DNA of 64,000 nt from Filosporella fistucella (Eukaryota > Ascomycota > Leotiomycetes > Helotiales), in contig JAQJZZ010000010.1 of the NCBI GenBank assembly GCA_030077755.1, positions 682,001 through 746,000 on the forward strand, given 5' to 3'. How positions within the stretch are numbered: the stretch's first letter is position 1; each line of letters starts with the position of its first letter. Below, piece by piece: positions 22,875-34,126 of the stretch. A program made the position numbers and the translations under genes. Below the pieces are notes generated by a model that saw only the letters and a list, made by a program, of their open reading frames with translations, was not told the DNA's origin and did not search any database.

Positions 22875-24263
22875 ATCCTATTGGGATGCCACGTTTCGAT
22901 AGGTCTCGATGAACTATCGAATGATTGCGTGGAAATTTTGCTCATCGTCTTTCATTTTTGTATTGAACATAGGCAACGGATCTCCCACTCGTTCTTGCAT
23001 AAGGGCTCGGCATACGAAAGAAAAACCTTCGACTTTCAACAATAACATATTTACGGATTGCTTTTTGTCTTTTTTCGGCGCCTGGTCTTTATTCCATGAT
23101 TTTTTCTGGACATGGAACACCCAAAAAGCTTTTTTGCACGATATTCATTTCCTACCTTACGAAGCTGGCAACCCGGTAGATACCACCTAAACAACGTTGC
23201 TCTTTTAATTCTGTGATTTATGGATGAAGGTGTCTGTATTTATGGTTCTCTTCCTCCCCTCGTTAGGGGTATGGGAGACTACATTACAAGCATACTTGGA
23301 TCAGATCACCAGTGAGAGGCACGGAGGGCGAAAGGAACAGGGAGGTAGAGATGAGAAGATGGACGGGCGACGATGAAAAAGGGATAGATGGATGAGGAGG
23401 TGTGATTTGGAGGGTTTTACGTGTGAGGGGAAGACCGTCGGATGGATCGATAGCATGCAGCGTGATATTGAATCGATGCTGAGTCTAGTTCATTGAAGTA
23501 TTGTTTTTATGAGATGTGTTGTGCTATGATGATGGACTTTTTCCAGGTTGGTGTTAGGGGTAGGTCAACTAAGTAAGTTGGTCGTTATCCTGACAAACAA
23601 CGATTTCCCCAAAATATCCTTTCCTCTTAGTCCCTCCTTCCTTATGTGCCTACTAGATATATACATACTAATCTACCTCAACAACAACAAAGTTAAACAT
23701 CATACTCACAAAACAGCTCCTTTCCCACTCCGACGGCAACGAGATGGTCGAGAAATTACATACTTTGTTCCAAGCAACTAAGCAGTGGTATTTATGATTA
23801 TATCTTCAAAGAACACTCCAAAGAAGTCTCATCATAGCACAACTGGGAAGGGTAATCTCCCGCTTTAGTAGGGGTAGTACGATGGTACATGATTGGAGGC
23901 ACGTGCTAATGTGCCTGTGTTGGCAGCCCAGAAATCAGGCCTGTGAGGCTGAGCAACGATAACACACTGCACAGCCGGATTCTCAAATGTTGATTTTGTT
24001 GTGTTCTGGATGTTGAGTTGATGTTATTAAAGCGCTGTATTGCTTGCTCTCCTGTGTATCTCTCTCTGTCTCTCACAAGCTCAATAGGAATCGGGAATCG
24101 AAACGACGAGCGAACAAGTTTTACCCTTGTTGATGCTTCAGCCTGATGAGAAATTAGAAGCCAGAAATCAGAAGCTAGGAGCTAGGAGCTAGGAGCTAGG
24201 AGCTAGGAGCTCAACGAGCAGTAGCAACAAAATGACTCACGGCAAAAACCAAAAGTTAAGCCC
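22875..24263. other. Intergenic, 1.4 kb, 3' flank of the zinc-knuckle gene
   Basis: No gene is supported here. A small tandem repeat sits at 24174-24211, just before the decayed Helo-like/ULD gene. Confidence 0.5.
24174..24211. repeat. Tandem repeat, 7-bp unit GCTAGGA, five copies
   Basis: Five perfect head-to-tail copies of GCTAGGA are followed by a partial GCT. The array lies 53 bp before the ATG of the decayed Helo-like/ULD gene. Copy number in such arrays usually varies between isolates. Confidence 0.95.
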
Positions 24264-25664
24264 ATGGCGGTACCATTTGGTTTCTCAGTCGGCGACTTTA
24301 TCGCTGCTATCGGTTCGTCAAGATCCAGGATCTGATTGATGCTCTTCAGGACACTGATGGGGGCCTCAGACCATTTTCTCAGCGTCATCCAAGAGCTTCG
24401 AGAGGTCGAGAATGCCTTAATGGCTGTCCGACAACTTAAAGATGAATGGGGATCGTATCCACAACAAGCAGCTATCGAGCAGTCTGCAGTGGAGTGCTGA
24501 TATTGCATCGATGAATTTTTGAAGACTATCTCCAGATTCCAACCTAGGTTGCGCTTGGGTGTGGCTCTGGAGAAACACTGAGGGATGGGTTGAGGAAGAT
24601 TCAATGGGCTTTATGTAGGAAGAAGGACGTTCAGGGATTTGTGGCCACGCTACATGGGCATAGGTCCTCGATCACGGTGCTGTTGGGATTGATGCAACCA
24701 TGAGTAGTGCCTCATTTCCAGATAGCCGGATGCACGTTTAGTTAACCACGGTCACAGTGAACTTGCGCATCAGGGTTTCTGGTTAGTTTTATTATTCATC
24801 TAGCAGGAGGGAAAACTAAGAATGCTTTTGTCAAACAAAACGAGGTCTTGAAACAGCAGAATGAGACCCTGTCTGCAGTGATGGCAGTTGTCACAAGAAT
24901 GTCAGATCAGCAGCCAAAACACGACCTTGGAGAGCTGATGTTGAAAGTCATGTGCGTAATAGCCATACCTTTAACATACTTAGCCACGGACTGATGTTAT
25001 ACATTGAAGGAAAGCAATCTACAGATCTTCCAGATGGTTATGAATATCCAAAATACTCTGCCTTCGCAAATTATTGGCCAACAGCCAGACAGATTCACAG
25101 ATGCTTTCGGTCGAATCATGCCAATACATCTGGAACTTATAGATTCGAAAGAGATACCACATTTTGATGAACGAATCTCTCCATTAGTAACTATATCGCT
25201 AAGTCATTGTTTTAGGTATTCATTGCAATTCTAGAAGCAAAGTTCCAGGACTTCGGCCTCCGTAAAATCGAGAACGGCGAGTTTACTCTAGAAGATGTTG
25301 CTACAAACCGCGAGATCGATCTTTCCCGGCCGTGGAAACGGTGCTTTCTCCCTGGTCAACGGGTGAATATGAGCATGGTCATTGGTCAAGTTATAAAACC
25401 ACGAGAGAATCCGTGCCCAAAGTGCCATGCGATTAACGATGCTTTGCAGGATTCCGAAGTAGAGTGGTAAGTTGGAGAATCGTTCCTGTATATATTCCTT
25501 GCTGTTGAAGTCTCACATTGTGGATTAGTTCAAACTGTGGTATGTGTTATCGACGAATCGTAGAGCTAGACGATTCGATCTCACCGAATGTGCAAATGTC
25601 TCGCGATACGCAAGATTCTACAACAAGGAGATCATGCGGTCGGAGAGCCCCAACCAGGGGCTAG
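24264..25664 (+). pseudogene. Decayed gene with Helo-like N-terminal, ULD ubiquitin-like and zinc-ribbon segments
   Basis: The start MAVPFGFSVGDFIAAI and the later RKIQWALCRKKDVQGF are hallmarks of the fungal Helo-like N-terminal domain often found on STAND/NLR-type proteins. A ubiquitin-like ULD segment follows near 25020-25390 (PDRFTDAFGRIMPIHLEL, GEFTLEDVATNREIDL, PWKRCFLPGQRVNMSMV). Then comes a CPKC...CSNCG zinc-ribbon-like pair split by a good intron (25469-25529, GTAAGT...GATTAG). Lesions are visible. The frame changes soon after the start codon and again after DTDG. A TGA interrupts SAVEC-YCIDEF at about 24500. A one-base loss before RDGLRKIQ near 24580 gives EKH-stop. An expected donor near 25154 reads AT instead of GT. 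The whole looks non-functional, although the ULD part is well preserved, which suggests recent decay. Confidence 0.75.
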
Positions 25665-25778
25665 TAAGATGAAGTGGAGCAGGTCCAACAAGAAATTTGG
25701 GCCAGAAAAAGATGAGAGCTCCGACCCTGGGGACGATCCGACCCAGTATGCCCGTGTTCACGTAGTGAACAAGGTCAG

Positions 25779-26586
25779 GTGGTCTCAAGTGAACAAAGGC
25801 AGTTATTTGCAAGCCTCAAGGAACGGGCTCGAGATGTGGTCATCGATATATATTCCTTCCTTCCTGAAGGCCATATCGCTCGTACTGATCATCCCTTGTC
25901 TTTTCGCTGGAAACCAGGTGCCTATTGTTATTATGAGATAACGATGATTTCTGCTGGTAAAGATGAGTCTGATATTAATATTCGCCTTATTTCTTGATCC
26001 GTGAACTTACATCTTCACCTACGTCCATGTATCTGGGATTCTGCGAAAGAGACCTTGACCCAGGAAAATCACCACCCTGGTACTTGAGGTCTTTAATGTA
26101 CTTCAATGATAGAACCGTGCGTTATAATGGATTCGGGCTTGTTGGATTCTCTTATAGTGATCTACCTTGGGGTCCAGAATTTACAGCAGGTGATCCCGTT
26201 GGCTGTGGACTGACCCCAAAATTTAGAAGGTGTTTTTTCACAGAGAACGGGGCTTTCGTGGGTATGACTACTCACCCATGTTAGATCACTCAAACTTCTT
26301 GCCAAACCCTGTAATAGGTGCCATCGACTTAGTTATCGAAGAAGGAAATGCGATTTCAGATTTGTATCCGGAGGTAGGACCAAAGCTGAGAAGATCACAT
26401 ATTCGGGCAAATCTTGGGTGGCAGGAGTTCAAGTACGATGTGAGCAAGCTCGGACAGGATCAAAACAATGTTCCGCTAATCAAAGATCGAGCTCTTAAAA
26501 TCGACAATTATTTCCCGGATTATAGAGAGATGCGGTTCACATTGAATGAAAGGCGGCAGGGAGCAAGATCTGGATTGGATTTCTAG
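25779..26586 (+). pseudogene. SPRY-domain coding remnant, possibly the 3' part of the ULD gene
   Basis: The forward frame from 25779 (QRQLFASLKERARDVVIDIY) runs into RWKPGAYCYYEITMISAGKD, which resembles the first strands of a RanBPM-type SPRY domain, and stops at 25998. A second frame resumes near 26033 with LGFCERDLDPG and continues through EFTAGDPVGCGL and CFFTENGAFVG. It is then joined by a genuine 56-nt intron (26262-26317) to AIDLVIEEGNAISDLYPEVG, and ends at a TAG at 26584. About 50 nt between the two halves have no canonical splice sites, so an insertion or frameshift is likely. It may be the C-terminus of the decayed ULD gene, a separate gene or a fused fragment. Preservation of the last intron suggests recent inactivation. 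Confidence 0.6.
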
Positions 26587-27778
26587 TCCTCTTGTCGGTG
26601 ACAAATCCAGGAGCGTTCTGGAAGCTCGAGCGGAACTTCCTAGCATATACCATATCCTTTCATAGGCTGCTATTTGACAATCAATTGATACATACGAAAA
26701 AAAGAATACACAATCGCTACTACTGTGAATTCCATTGTTGTTTGTGTATTAAGTGAGTAGCTACTAGGAAAATATCCAGATTACTGCGAGTGAAATCAAG
26801 CATTTGAAATGTGGACGACAGTACGGATCTATATCTTGATCTTTAAATTTCTCTCTTTTCCATTATCATATGTCAGTATTGAGAATCAGTATATGCTTTG
26901 GGGGGGCCCTGCTGACTCTCTGGAATCCATTTGTCGGTAGCCAGAAGGGTAGATTGACTGGTTTGCTATGTTCTCCTGGACCAAGTCCTCGTTTTATAAC
27001 TAAGTACCTAGGTAATGCTTTAATTTCATACATATCTGAAATTTCAATGGGTGGTTCAAATACTCTACCTCGATACTCCGAGGCACCTAGGGAAGAGAGT
27101 CAATTCCACCAACTAGGTAATGCCCGACAGCAAAAGCATCTGCAATACCAATACCTGATTCCAGCTTTACACCTATATCTATTTCCGCAGCTCAAATTGT
27201 ACCTTGATGCAAAGATAAGGCACCTACTGCCGCGCCTTAGACGTTCCTTCCGTTTTTGGGAATCGGCGAGCTGGAAGCTGGAGCCCCACTTTCTGGGATG
27301 CGGGTTGGGTTGTGGGAAGGCGAGGTGGAGTACTCTTTTTCATTCTCTGTATCTACTTCCTCATCGTAATCTCTGCCAATTTTCGTGTTAGCACAATTTC
27401 TTGTTATTCTACCTCTCTGCCTGCTATCTAACACACCAGTCTTCTTCCACCCATCTCAATCTACTTTCGTCTTCATCCCCTCCCATCTAGTTGATCATCA
27501 TCAATCTCCACGCCTTCTGCGCAGCCGTGATCCCGACAGAAAGGAATGCCCGATTTTCAGACTTGGTCTCTGCCCCAGATTATTTTTACTGCTCTGCTAG
27601 TCGGTATCGTATCTGGTGTTCTCGTCTGTGTGGCAGTAGGAATATTACCCGACAAGGAGAAAAGTGAGAGGTTTGAGCATTGAGTTGATTCTTCTCCTTC
27701 TAAACGACCACGACTGTGTTCTGCGAGGAGATATTGGCCAAGAAATAGGAACGAGTACTGCGGTGGGAAGCGGCAAAA
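26587..27778. other. Intergenic, 1.2 kb, upstream of DMC1
   Basis: Open frames on both strands here lack coding features. The last 200 bases are probably the DMC1 promoter and leader. Confidence 0.5.
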
Positions 27779-29371
27779 ATGGCTAACTCGGTTTGTGGTG
27801 ATGAAGATGAGGTATGTGTGTTGTTTGATGTGCGGAGAATTTGCTGATTGCGATAGACTATTATTAATATCGATGAGATCCAAGCTCATGGTATGCTCCC
27901 AAGACTTGATGAGGCGCCAGGTGCTGATGGTGATAGGTATCGGAGCAGCCGATATTGTCAAGCTAAAGGCTAACAACATTGTCACTGTTGCTGTAAGTTT
28001 CTCAGCTCGATCCAAATACGTTGTATACGGCTTACCTGATCGGGCACCAAGATGTTGGTTGGTTGTCCTACTAGAAGACTGTTGAAAATCAAGGGTTTCT
28101 CCGATACAAAGGTTGAGAAGATCAAGGAGGCTGCGAAGAAATTGTCTGTGAGTACTGTCATATCAAAGACTGGCGAACTTTCGCTGATGTATTGGAGCCA
28201 ACTGCTGGATTTATTACCGCCGCAGAACTCGGACAGATTCGCAAGCGTTGTATCAGAATCTCTACTGGTAGTAAGCAGCTTGATGCTGCTTTGAATGGGT
28301 ATGTGATATGGTACTGGAGTTGAACTTCATCTAATCACTCGATTAGTGGCTTTCAGACTATGAGTATCAATGAATTATATGGAGAGTTTCGTGAGTGTCC
28401 ATTTTGTGATGCTGATTAACCATACTAAGGTATCGAAGGCTGTGGAAAGACTCAATTGGCACATACCATGTCTGTAATCGCTCAGCTTCCAAAGGTATGC
28501 TAGTCGACGTTACACAAGTAGCGAAATTGACAATTGCTAGGAAATGGGTGGTGCTGAAGGAAAGGTCGCATACATTGGTGATGCTGGCACTCAGAGTTCC
28601 GTCATTGCTGCCACTAACACTAGATAGATACTGAAGGAACGTTTCGCCCAGAAAGAATCATGGAGATCGCTGAGCGCTTTGGAGGTGAGCCATTGAAGAT
28701 GTGCGTCGGATCATTACTCACAATTACGAGTTGATCCCGACCAAGCTTGCGAGAATATTTCCTATGCTCGGGCCCAAAACTCGGAGGTCTGATACTACCA
28801 CTTGCTTGGAAAGACACGCTGACTGAAACTAGATGCAATCGGAATTATTGGAAGGACTTGCTGCCAATTTTGCAACAAATGAATACCGACTCCTGGTTAT
28901 CGACAGTGTCATGGCATTGTATCGTACTGATTACTGTGGCCGTGGTGAGCTATCGGAGCGCCAACAAGTCCTTGGTCAATTCCTTCGACGAGCTACACAA
29001 ATGGCTGAGGAATTCAATCTGGTTGTCTTAATGGTACAACTTCTACCAGACTTCATGCATGGATCCTACTGATATTTGCAGACAAACCAAGTCATGTCAG
29101 ACCCTGGCGCTAGTGCTTTGTTCGCTGGAGTAGATGGTCGTAAACCTGCTGGAGGCCATATTCTTGCTCATGCCTCTTCTACCAGATTGCTACTCCGAAA
29201 GGGTCGTGGTGAAGAACGAGTAGCCAAGATTGTCGATTCGCCTGGTAAGTACTTTGGACCGAATAATTGGACTCCAAAAACACCGATGCTAAATACTGGC
29301 TAGACTGTCCAGAACGTGAAGCAACCTATATCATTACCACTGGTGGCATCAATGATCCGGAGAAGGCTTGA
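27779..29371 (+). CDS. DMC1: Meiotic recombinase Dmc1 (RecA/Rad51 family)
   Basis: Thirteen exons were traced: 27779-27811, 27857-27890, 27937-27992, 28052-28147, 28198-28298, 28347-28390, 28439-28494, 28541-28577, 28628-28684, 28731-28786, 28833-29033, 29082-29244 and 29304-29371. They total 1,002 nt (333 aa), matching Dmc1 length. Dmc1 forms filaments on single-stranded DNA and drives strand exchange between homologues in meiosis. An HhH segment lies near residues 45-70 ([20 protein letters not shown]). Walker A is GEFRCGKTQ and Walker B is RLLVIDS. The C-terminus [20 protein letters not shown] separates Dmc1 from Rad51. The short N-terminal exon ([11 protein letters not shown]) is the least certain part. 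Every junction keeps the frame, so the gene looks intact. Confidence 0.93.
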
Positions 29372-29670
29372 TTGTGGGCTTCCAAGGCCTCAAAAAGTCT
29401 CAATTCACCAGGAATGCGGCAAAATGGAACTATATTGCTAATTTCGGGGTTTGTAAGATTAAGAGGATGGATTGACATTTGCATACTGTCTTGCTGGGAA
29501 GAGTTGCTGTTGGAAAAGGATGATGTCCCTAGCTTATCTTAGCTCTATCGGATTAGATTAGATCTCCGCCAAGAATTTCTGCTTCAAAAAGTTCACCAAC
29601 ATTTCTCCAACGTCAAGAAGCAAAAACAATACTCCCAATTCTACGATTTAATACCGAATTCGCAGACAAA

Positions 29671-30591
29671 ATGTCACAAATCGGCGAATATACCGTGCTA
29701 CCAATTACCATACCTAAAACTCCTGCATATCCTAAATCTGCGACACACACAATCTACCTACGACCTCACACCCCAAAAGTACCGACCGCTTCCTCCTCAC
29801 GCAGTCTATTTCTCGTCAATGTGCCTGCAGATAGCACAGAAGCGCATCTGCGCGCTGTATTTGTTTCCTTAATTGGCACAGGCCGATTCGAGAGCGCAAA
29901 CTTCGAGCATGAGAAAGCTTCGATACCTATCACAGAACTCGCGATGGTACCGCAGAAATCGACGAACAAGAAGCGGAAGAGAGGAGAGGAGACAACACAG
30001 CAAGTGGAGCCATTACCTAGCACTTGGGATAGAGAATGTAGGAGAAGTGGCAGCACCGCTGTAGTCGTGCTGGCAGACGAGAAATGTATTGAAGGAGCGT
30101 TGAAAGCAATCAAGAAACTACATTCCAAGAAGGAGAAGAAGAAAGATGTCGCTTGGCCTATCTGGGGCGAGGGAATCCAGATCTTGACTGGGAGTCAGCG
30201 ATACCTTACACATCATAAACTACGCTACCCAGATACCCATGTCTTACAAAGGAATGTCGATCTGTTCATGGACAACTTCAACAAGCTCGAGGAAGAGAAA
30301 GCTAGAGAAGCGAAGAGAGTAAGAAGTGTACCTGATGAAGATGGCTTCGTTACTGTGACGAGAGGAGGCAGAACGGGACCAGCGAGAAGTGAACAAGCGG
30401 AAGCGAAGAGGGAAGAGATGGAAGCAAAAGAGAAGAAGAGGAAAGAGGAAATGGGCGATTTTTATAGATTCCAGATGAGGGAACGAAGGAAAGAGGAGCA
30501 GGGTGCGTTGGTGAAGAGGTTTGAGGAGGATAGGAAGAGGGTGGGTGCTATGAGGGAGGAGAGGAGGGGGAGGTTTAGACCGGAGAAGTGA
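29671..30591 (+). CDS. RRP7: Ribosomal RNA-processing protein 7
   Basis: This is a single-exon gene of 306 aa. An RRM-like N-terminal domain includes SRSLFLVNVPADSTEAHLRA. A basic helical middle follows, and then the conserved C-terminal Rrp7 block PDEDGFVTVTRGGR and DFYRFQMRERRKEEQ, ending FRPEK. Rrp7 belongs to the UTP-C/CURI group and acts in 18S rRNA maturation and small-subunit assembly in the nucleolus. The spacing from DMC1 upstream is 299 bp on the same strand. The start is the first ATG after several stops and fits the family N-terminus. Identity rests mainly on the C-terminal motif and is strong. Confidence 0.93.
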   Translation: MSQIGEYTVLPITIPKTPAYPKSATHTIYLRPHTPKVPTASSSRSLFLVNVPADSTEAHLRAVFVSLIGTGRFESANFEHEKASIPITELAMVPQKSTNKKRKRGEETTQQVEPLPSTWDRECRRSGSTAVVVLADEKCIEGALKAIKKLHSKKEKKKDVAWPIWGEGIQILTGSQRYLTHHKLRYPDTHVLQRNVDLFMDNFNKLEEEKAREAKRVRSVPDEDGFVTVTRGGRTGPARSEQAEAKREEMEAKEKKRKEEMGDFYRFQMRERRKEEQGALVKRFEEDRKRVGAMREERRGRFRPEK

Positions 30592-31415
30592 GGTATGTTT
30601 TTATCCCCTTTTGTGTCGCCATGAGGTGGCAGTGATGTGTGGGCGTTACTACTACTATGCTTTCATGATGACTCCGCGGGGCCATATGAGCTTTTCCTTT
30701 CCAGACGGGCCAATTCCTGCTGGGGAGAGAGCGATGCCTACAAAAACCGCAATAACAAATCTTCTCAACTTGTCTGAAAAACTGTTCAAGTCTATTTTTG
30801 CTTCTTGGAATGGAGAGGAGAATTCTTGCTAATGAGATCAGAATCTAAGTAGTGATGTGTGCTAGTCTGGGGATGGGTTTGGTAAAAATGCCTTGTTGAG
30901 TTAAAGATACCAGCTCTTAGAGCATTTGCAATACAACACATTTTGCACTTTAATCGATTGTATTTGAGTGTGTATTTTTCGGAATTTTCTAAATAGTGAT
31001 GAGGGGCGCCATGATCCTCTTCCAGAGAGTCTTAATATCCTTCGGCTGCCTACTATGTAGCAAATGCCTTCAATTCTCTTAGTCTAGCATCATTGAGAGA
31101 CATTGTTGGTGAGTTTTATTTGATTCAAAAGCCTTGCAGGCTCGCTGTAAATCTACAGATTTACTTCATATCCTTGGATATCATCCCATTCATATATCCA
31201 AGACCACCATGCTTGAAACTCCTATCCAGACTCCAATAAAATACTCAATCCGAGAGCAAGATGTTTGAGATCGTGTCCCTCCTAATTCAAATATCAACGC
31301 TATGAGAACTCAATGCTGGCTCTCCGCACCGCTCAAGTAAGATACCCAGAAAAGTATGTCCTCCGTAACCAACGCATTGAATATACGCAAACCCAACGCA
31401 ATTTCTCCTCTCCGA
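30592..31415. other. Convergent intergenic region between RRP7 and the hydrolase
   Basis: This holds the 3' ends of RRP7 (forward) and the dienelactone hydrolase (reverse). No gene is seen in it. Confidence 0.5.
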
Positions 31416-32474
31416 TCAAGTAAACCACCTTGTAAACCAATTAATAGCCTGCTCCTCGGCCGTATCCGCAAACGCCATCTGCTCTTTATCATCCTTATGA
31501 GTCCTAACCGCAAACCCATGTTTCGCACCAGGCAAAATCACAACCTCATTATCGCCTTTCTTCTTCACCATCAAGATTTCTCTCATCTGCTCAATCTTCT
31601 GCGCTTTCATAAATTCATCATCATTTCCTATAGCCACGCTTAAGGGGAGAGAAACAGCCTCGATATCGGAGGGCATGCTGATAAGTGACGGATGCGCGGT
31701 GAAACAGCAGTCGACTAATGGTTCTATGGTGCTGGAGAGGGTTTGGGAGGAGTGGCGCTGGATGCGGGAACTTGGCGTGTTGGCGGCGAGGAGGATGGCA
31801 TGTTTGCCTCCCCAGCAGAAACCTGCCGCTCCAATCTTCAAGTTGTTGGTTGGGAATGGAGGCTCTGATTCTCGAAGCGCGCGAACGAAGTTGAAAATGC
31901 GGGGTTTGGCTAAGCTAGGGCGGTTGCGGATGAAGAACTGTGGGGGTTAGCTCTATGTTGTCTTGTTATGTTTATGAATTTGCAAGATCGGAGTCGATCT
32001 GATTGACTCATTGTTTCGGATTTAGAGTGGGGATTTGAGGGACATACGGGAACAACTGCCAATGCCATTTTGAGAGCCCATACAGGCTTGTAGAACAGTG
32101 TTGTAGTCCAGCTCACATTCTTATCAGCCATGTTCGCGGAAAGAGTGATAATTTCTGCAGTCAACGAGTGCCCTTAGAAATAGCAGTCAGTTATGGCTCT
32201 GGCGATGGACATCGGGGAGAGTAGAACCATTCATGAAGTCAGGACAGTAAACGAGAAATCCACCCTTCTTCGCATAGCGGTCGCAGAGGAGACGATTATT
32301 CGGGAATTCCCAGCCAAAAGCATCGGTGATGAAGACAATTATGCCCTTGGGCGTAACGCCTTCTTCTGGTTCGGCGACATAGCTGGGGATGCCGTGGAGT
32401 GTGGTAACTTTGCCGGTAGGAGTACCGTCGTGAATAGCACCGGTGAAGCAATCTGAGCAAGGGACGGCAGACAT
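31416..32474 (-). CDS. Dienelactone hydrolase family protein
   Basis: Three exons, 32474-32228, 32172-32048 and 31937-31416, sum to 894 nt (297 aa). The alpha/beta hydrolase fold shows the DLH nucleophile elbow GFCWGG with Cys as nucleophile, an acid in IGNDDEF and the catalytic His in KHGFAVR. Bacterial members open dienelactones in chlorocatechol breakdown; fungal members are often uncharacterised carboxylic ester hydrolases. The N-terminus (SDCFTGAIHDGTPTGK) is typical of the fungal group, and no signal peptide is seen, so the protein is probably cytosolic. Introns are 55 and 110 nt with normal borders. The substrate cannot be inferred. Confidence 0.92.
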
Positions 32475-34126
32475 AATGACTGCTACAGTTTATGAATTTG
32501 TATCTGGGGTTGAGAGGCAGAGAAAAGCAATTGTGATTGAGGTGAAGAGGAGAGGTCGTCGTTAGCTGGAGCTCTTATCGCAAGCTGAAAGGATAAGCTT
32601 CTGATATCAGGGATCGCTGCAGGGATTTTGGCGCTAAAGAACCTTACCAAGACTGAGTTGAGAAGGTTTTAATTGGGAGGTAATATGAGGAGGATTGATT
32701 TTATGATAGAGGTTGAGTTAGTGGAGATCAAATTTGCCTTATATAGGTTCGGCTTTTGCGATTCAATTTCATAGGAAGGATATTCTTTTTGTGTCACAGT
32801 AGTACGAATACAGCAGCGCGAATTGGAGTGCCTGAAGCCTAGCTCTGTGATTTATATTCACTTTTCATTCGTCTCAATCGTTGTTTCCCGGTGAAAGTAT
32901 ATCATCGTAGAACCAGATACCTTTCAACCTGATTGCATTTTTCACAGAATGCTGTTAATTAAGAGAAGAGCCTCGAGGGAAAGGGCGTGTCGTATATGAA
33001 ACACGTGCTTCTCCCCATCCATGCCAATTTGTACCTCGGTCCACGGCGTGTCTAGTACCAGGGATGTTTTGAGTGTGTATACAATGTAAATGAAATCGAA
33101 GATATTGTGTTCAACTAGGCTGATGGCCCGTCCCGCGAGATAGCTGCCCCTTACTGGACATCTTGATTGTTCCCGATCGAAGGCAAATGGCATAGTCTTT
33201 GCGAGAGTTGAAGAGTTTTGAACTTATCAGAAAGAGATGGATTTGGCGTTTTTTGAGAATATAAGGCATTTGGCGAATTCACCATGACACATTGCTTGGT
33301 TTGAAACACAACAGAATTCCCTTTATATCAAGCATATACCTGCTCCATAATCATCGATTTGAAATTAAATTGTGACACATAATCCCCCAATTCAAGATAT
33401 GTCAAGAATGTAATTCATGTTGGCACGGGTTAGATTGGAGTTGCTCAGCCACACTCTCCAGAAGTAATTGTACGTTTCACTGCAGGGAAGAAAGCACACT
33501 AGAAAGTGATACTGACTGCTCATGCATCATCAATATCTGGATAGGGCTCTGGCAGCCACGTCAGTTTAGTTGCTTCTCATTCTTCTTGAAAAACCTGGAA
33601 TTTCTGAGGTAAATGGAATAGCCCGAGCCAAACGTGCAATGAGAACAGATCCGAGCTCTCCACGGTTCCTATACTTGGCACAAGCTCTCCAGAGCTCTGG
33701 CGACTTTACGCCTCGTTTCAAGCTAATTGTCCTAAGCAAATAAACAGATTGAGCCGTCTATATACTCTGAAGGTAAAACGTAGATTCCACCAGAGTAAAA
33801 GAACAATATTTCACTTTAGATGAGGCCCAGAGGCCAACCACATCGAAATGGATAGCAATCCGCCTTTACTGTTGCTCTCAGACTCCAAATTCACTTGAGC
33901 GGAGGACAATAGTAAGATTCTTAGCACCTATTTGACTACCTTCTCAATGTACGATAGTAAGGACGGTAGAGACTGTTCTTCCACAATTGTAGACATGACA
34001 ATAATAGCAATGGACATGTGAGGGCTGTAAATTCTCCCTGAAATCCTTTTCTTTTCTTTCCTCTCCTTCTCTCATCATCATCACAATTTTCAAAATCCTA
34101 ATCCCACCAACAACCAAGACCAAACA
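32475..34126. other. Divergent intergenic region, 1.65 kb
   Basis: This is the upstream region of the hydrolase (reverse) and of the small gene at 34127 (forward). A pyrimidine-rich tract at about 34046-34078 is a likely core promoter element of the latter. No gene is supported. Confidence 0.5.

Noticed and set aside
25154..25155. Donor change GT to AT as a mark of repeat-induced point mutation
   Set aside because: The base context does not fit the CpA preference and the neighbourhood lacks dense C-to-T change.
26262..26317. Frame break in the SPRY sequence taken first as a second lesion
   Set aside because: A normal GTATGA...AATAG intron of 56 nt joins FVG to AIDL in frame.
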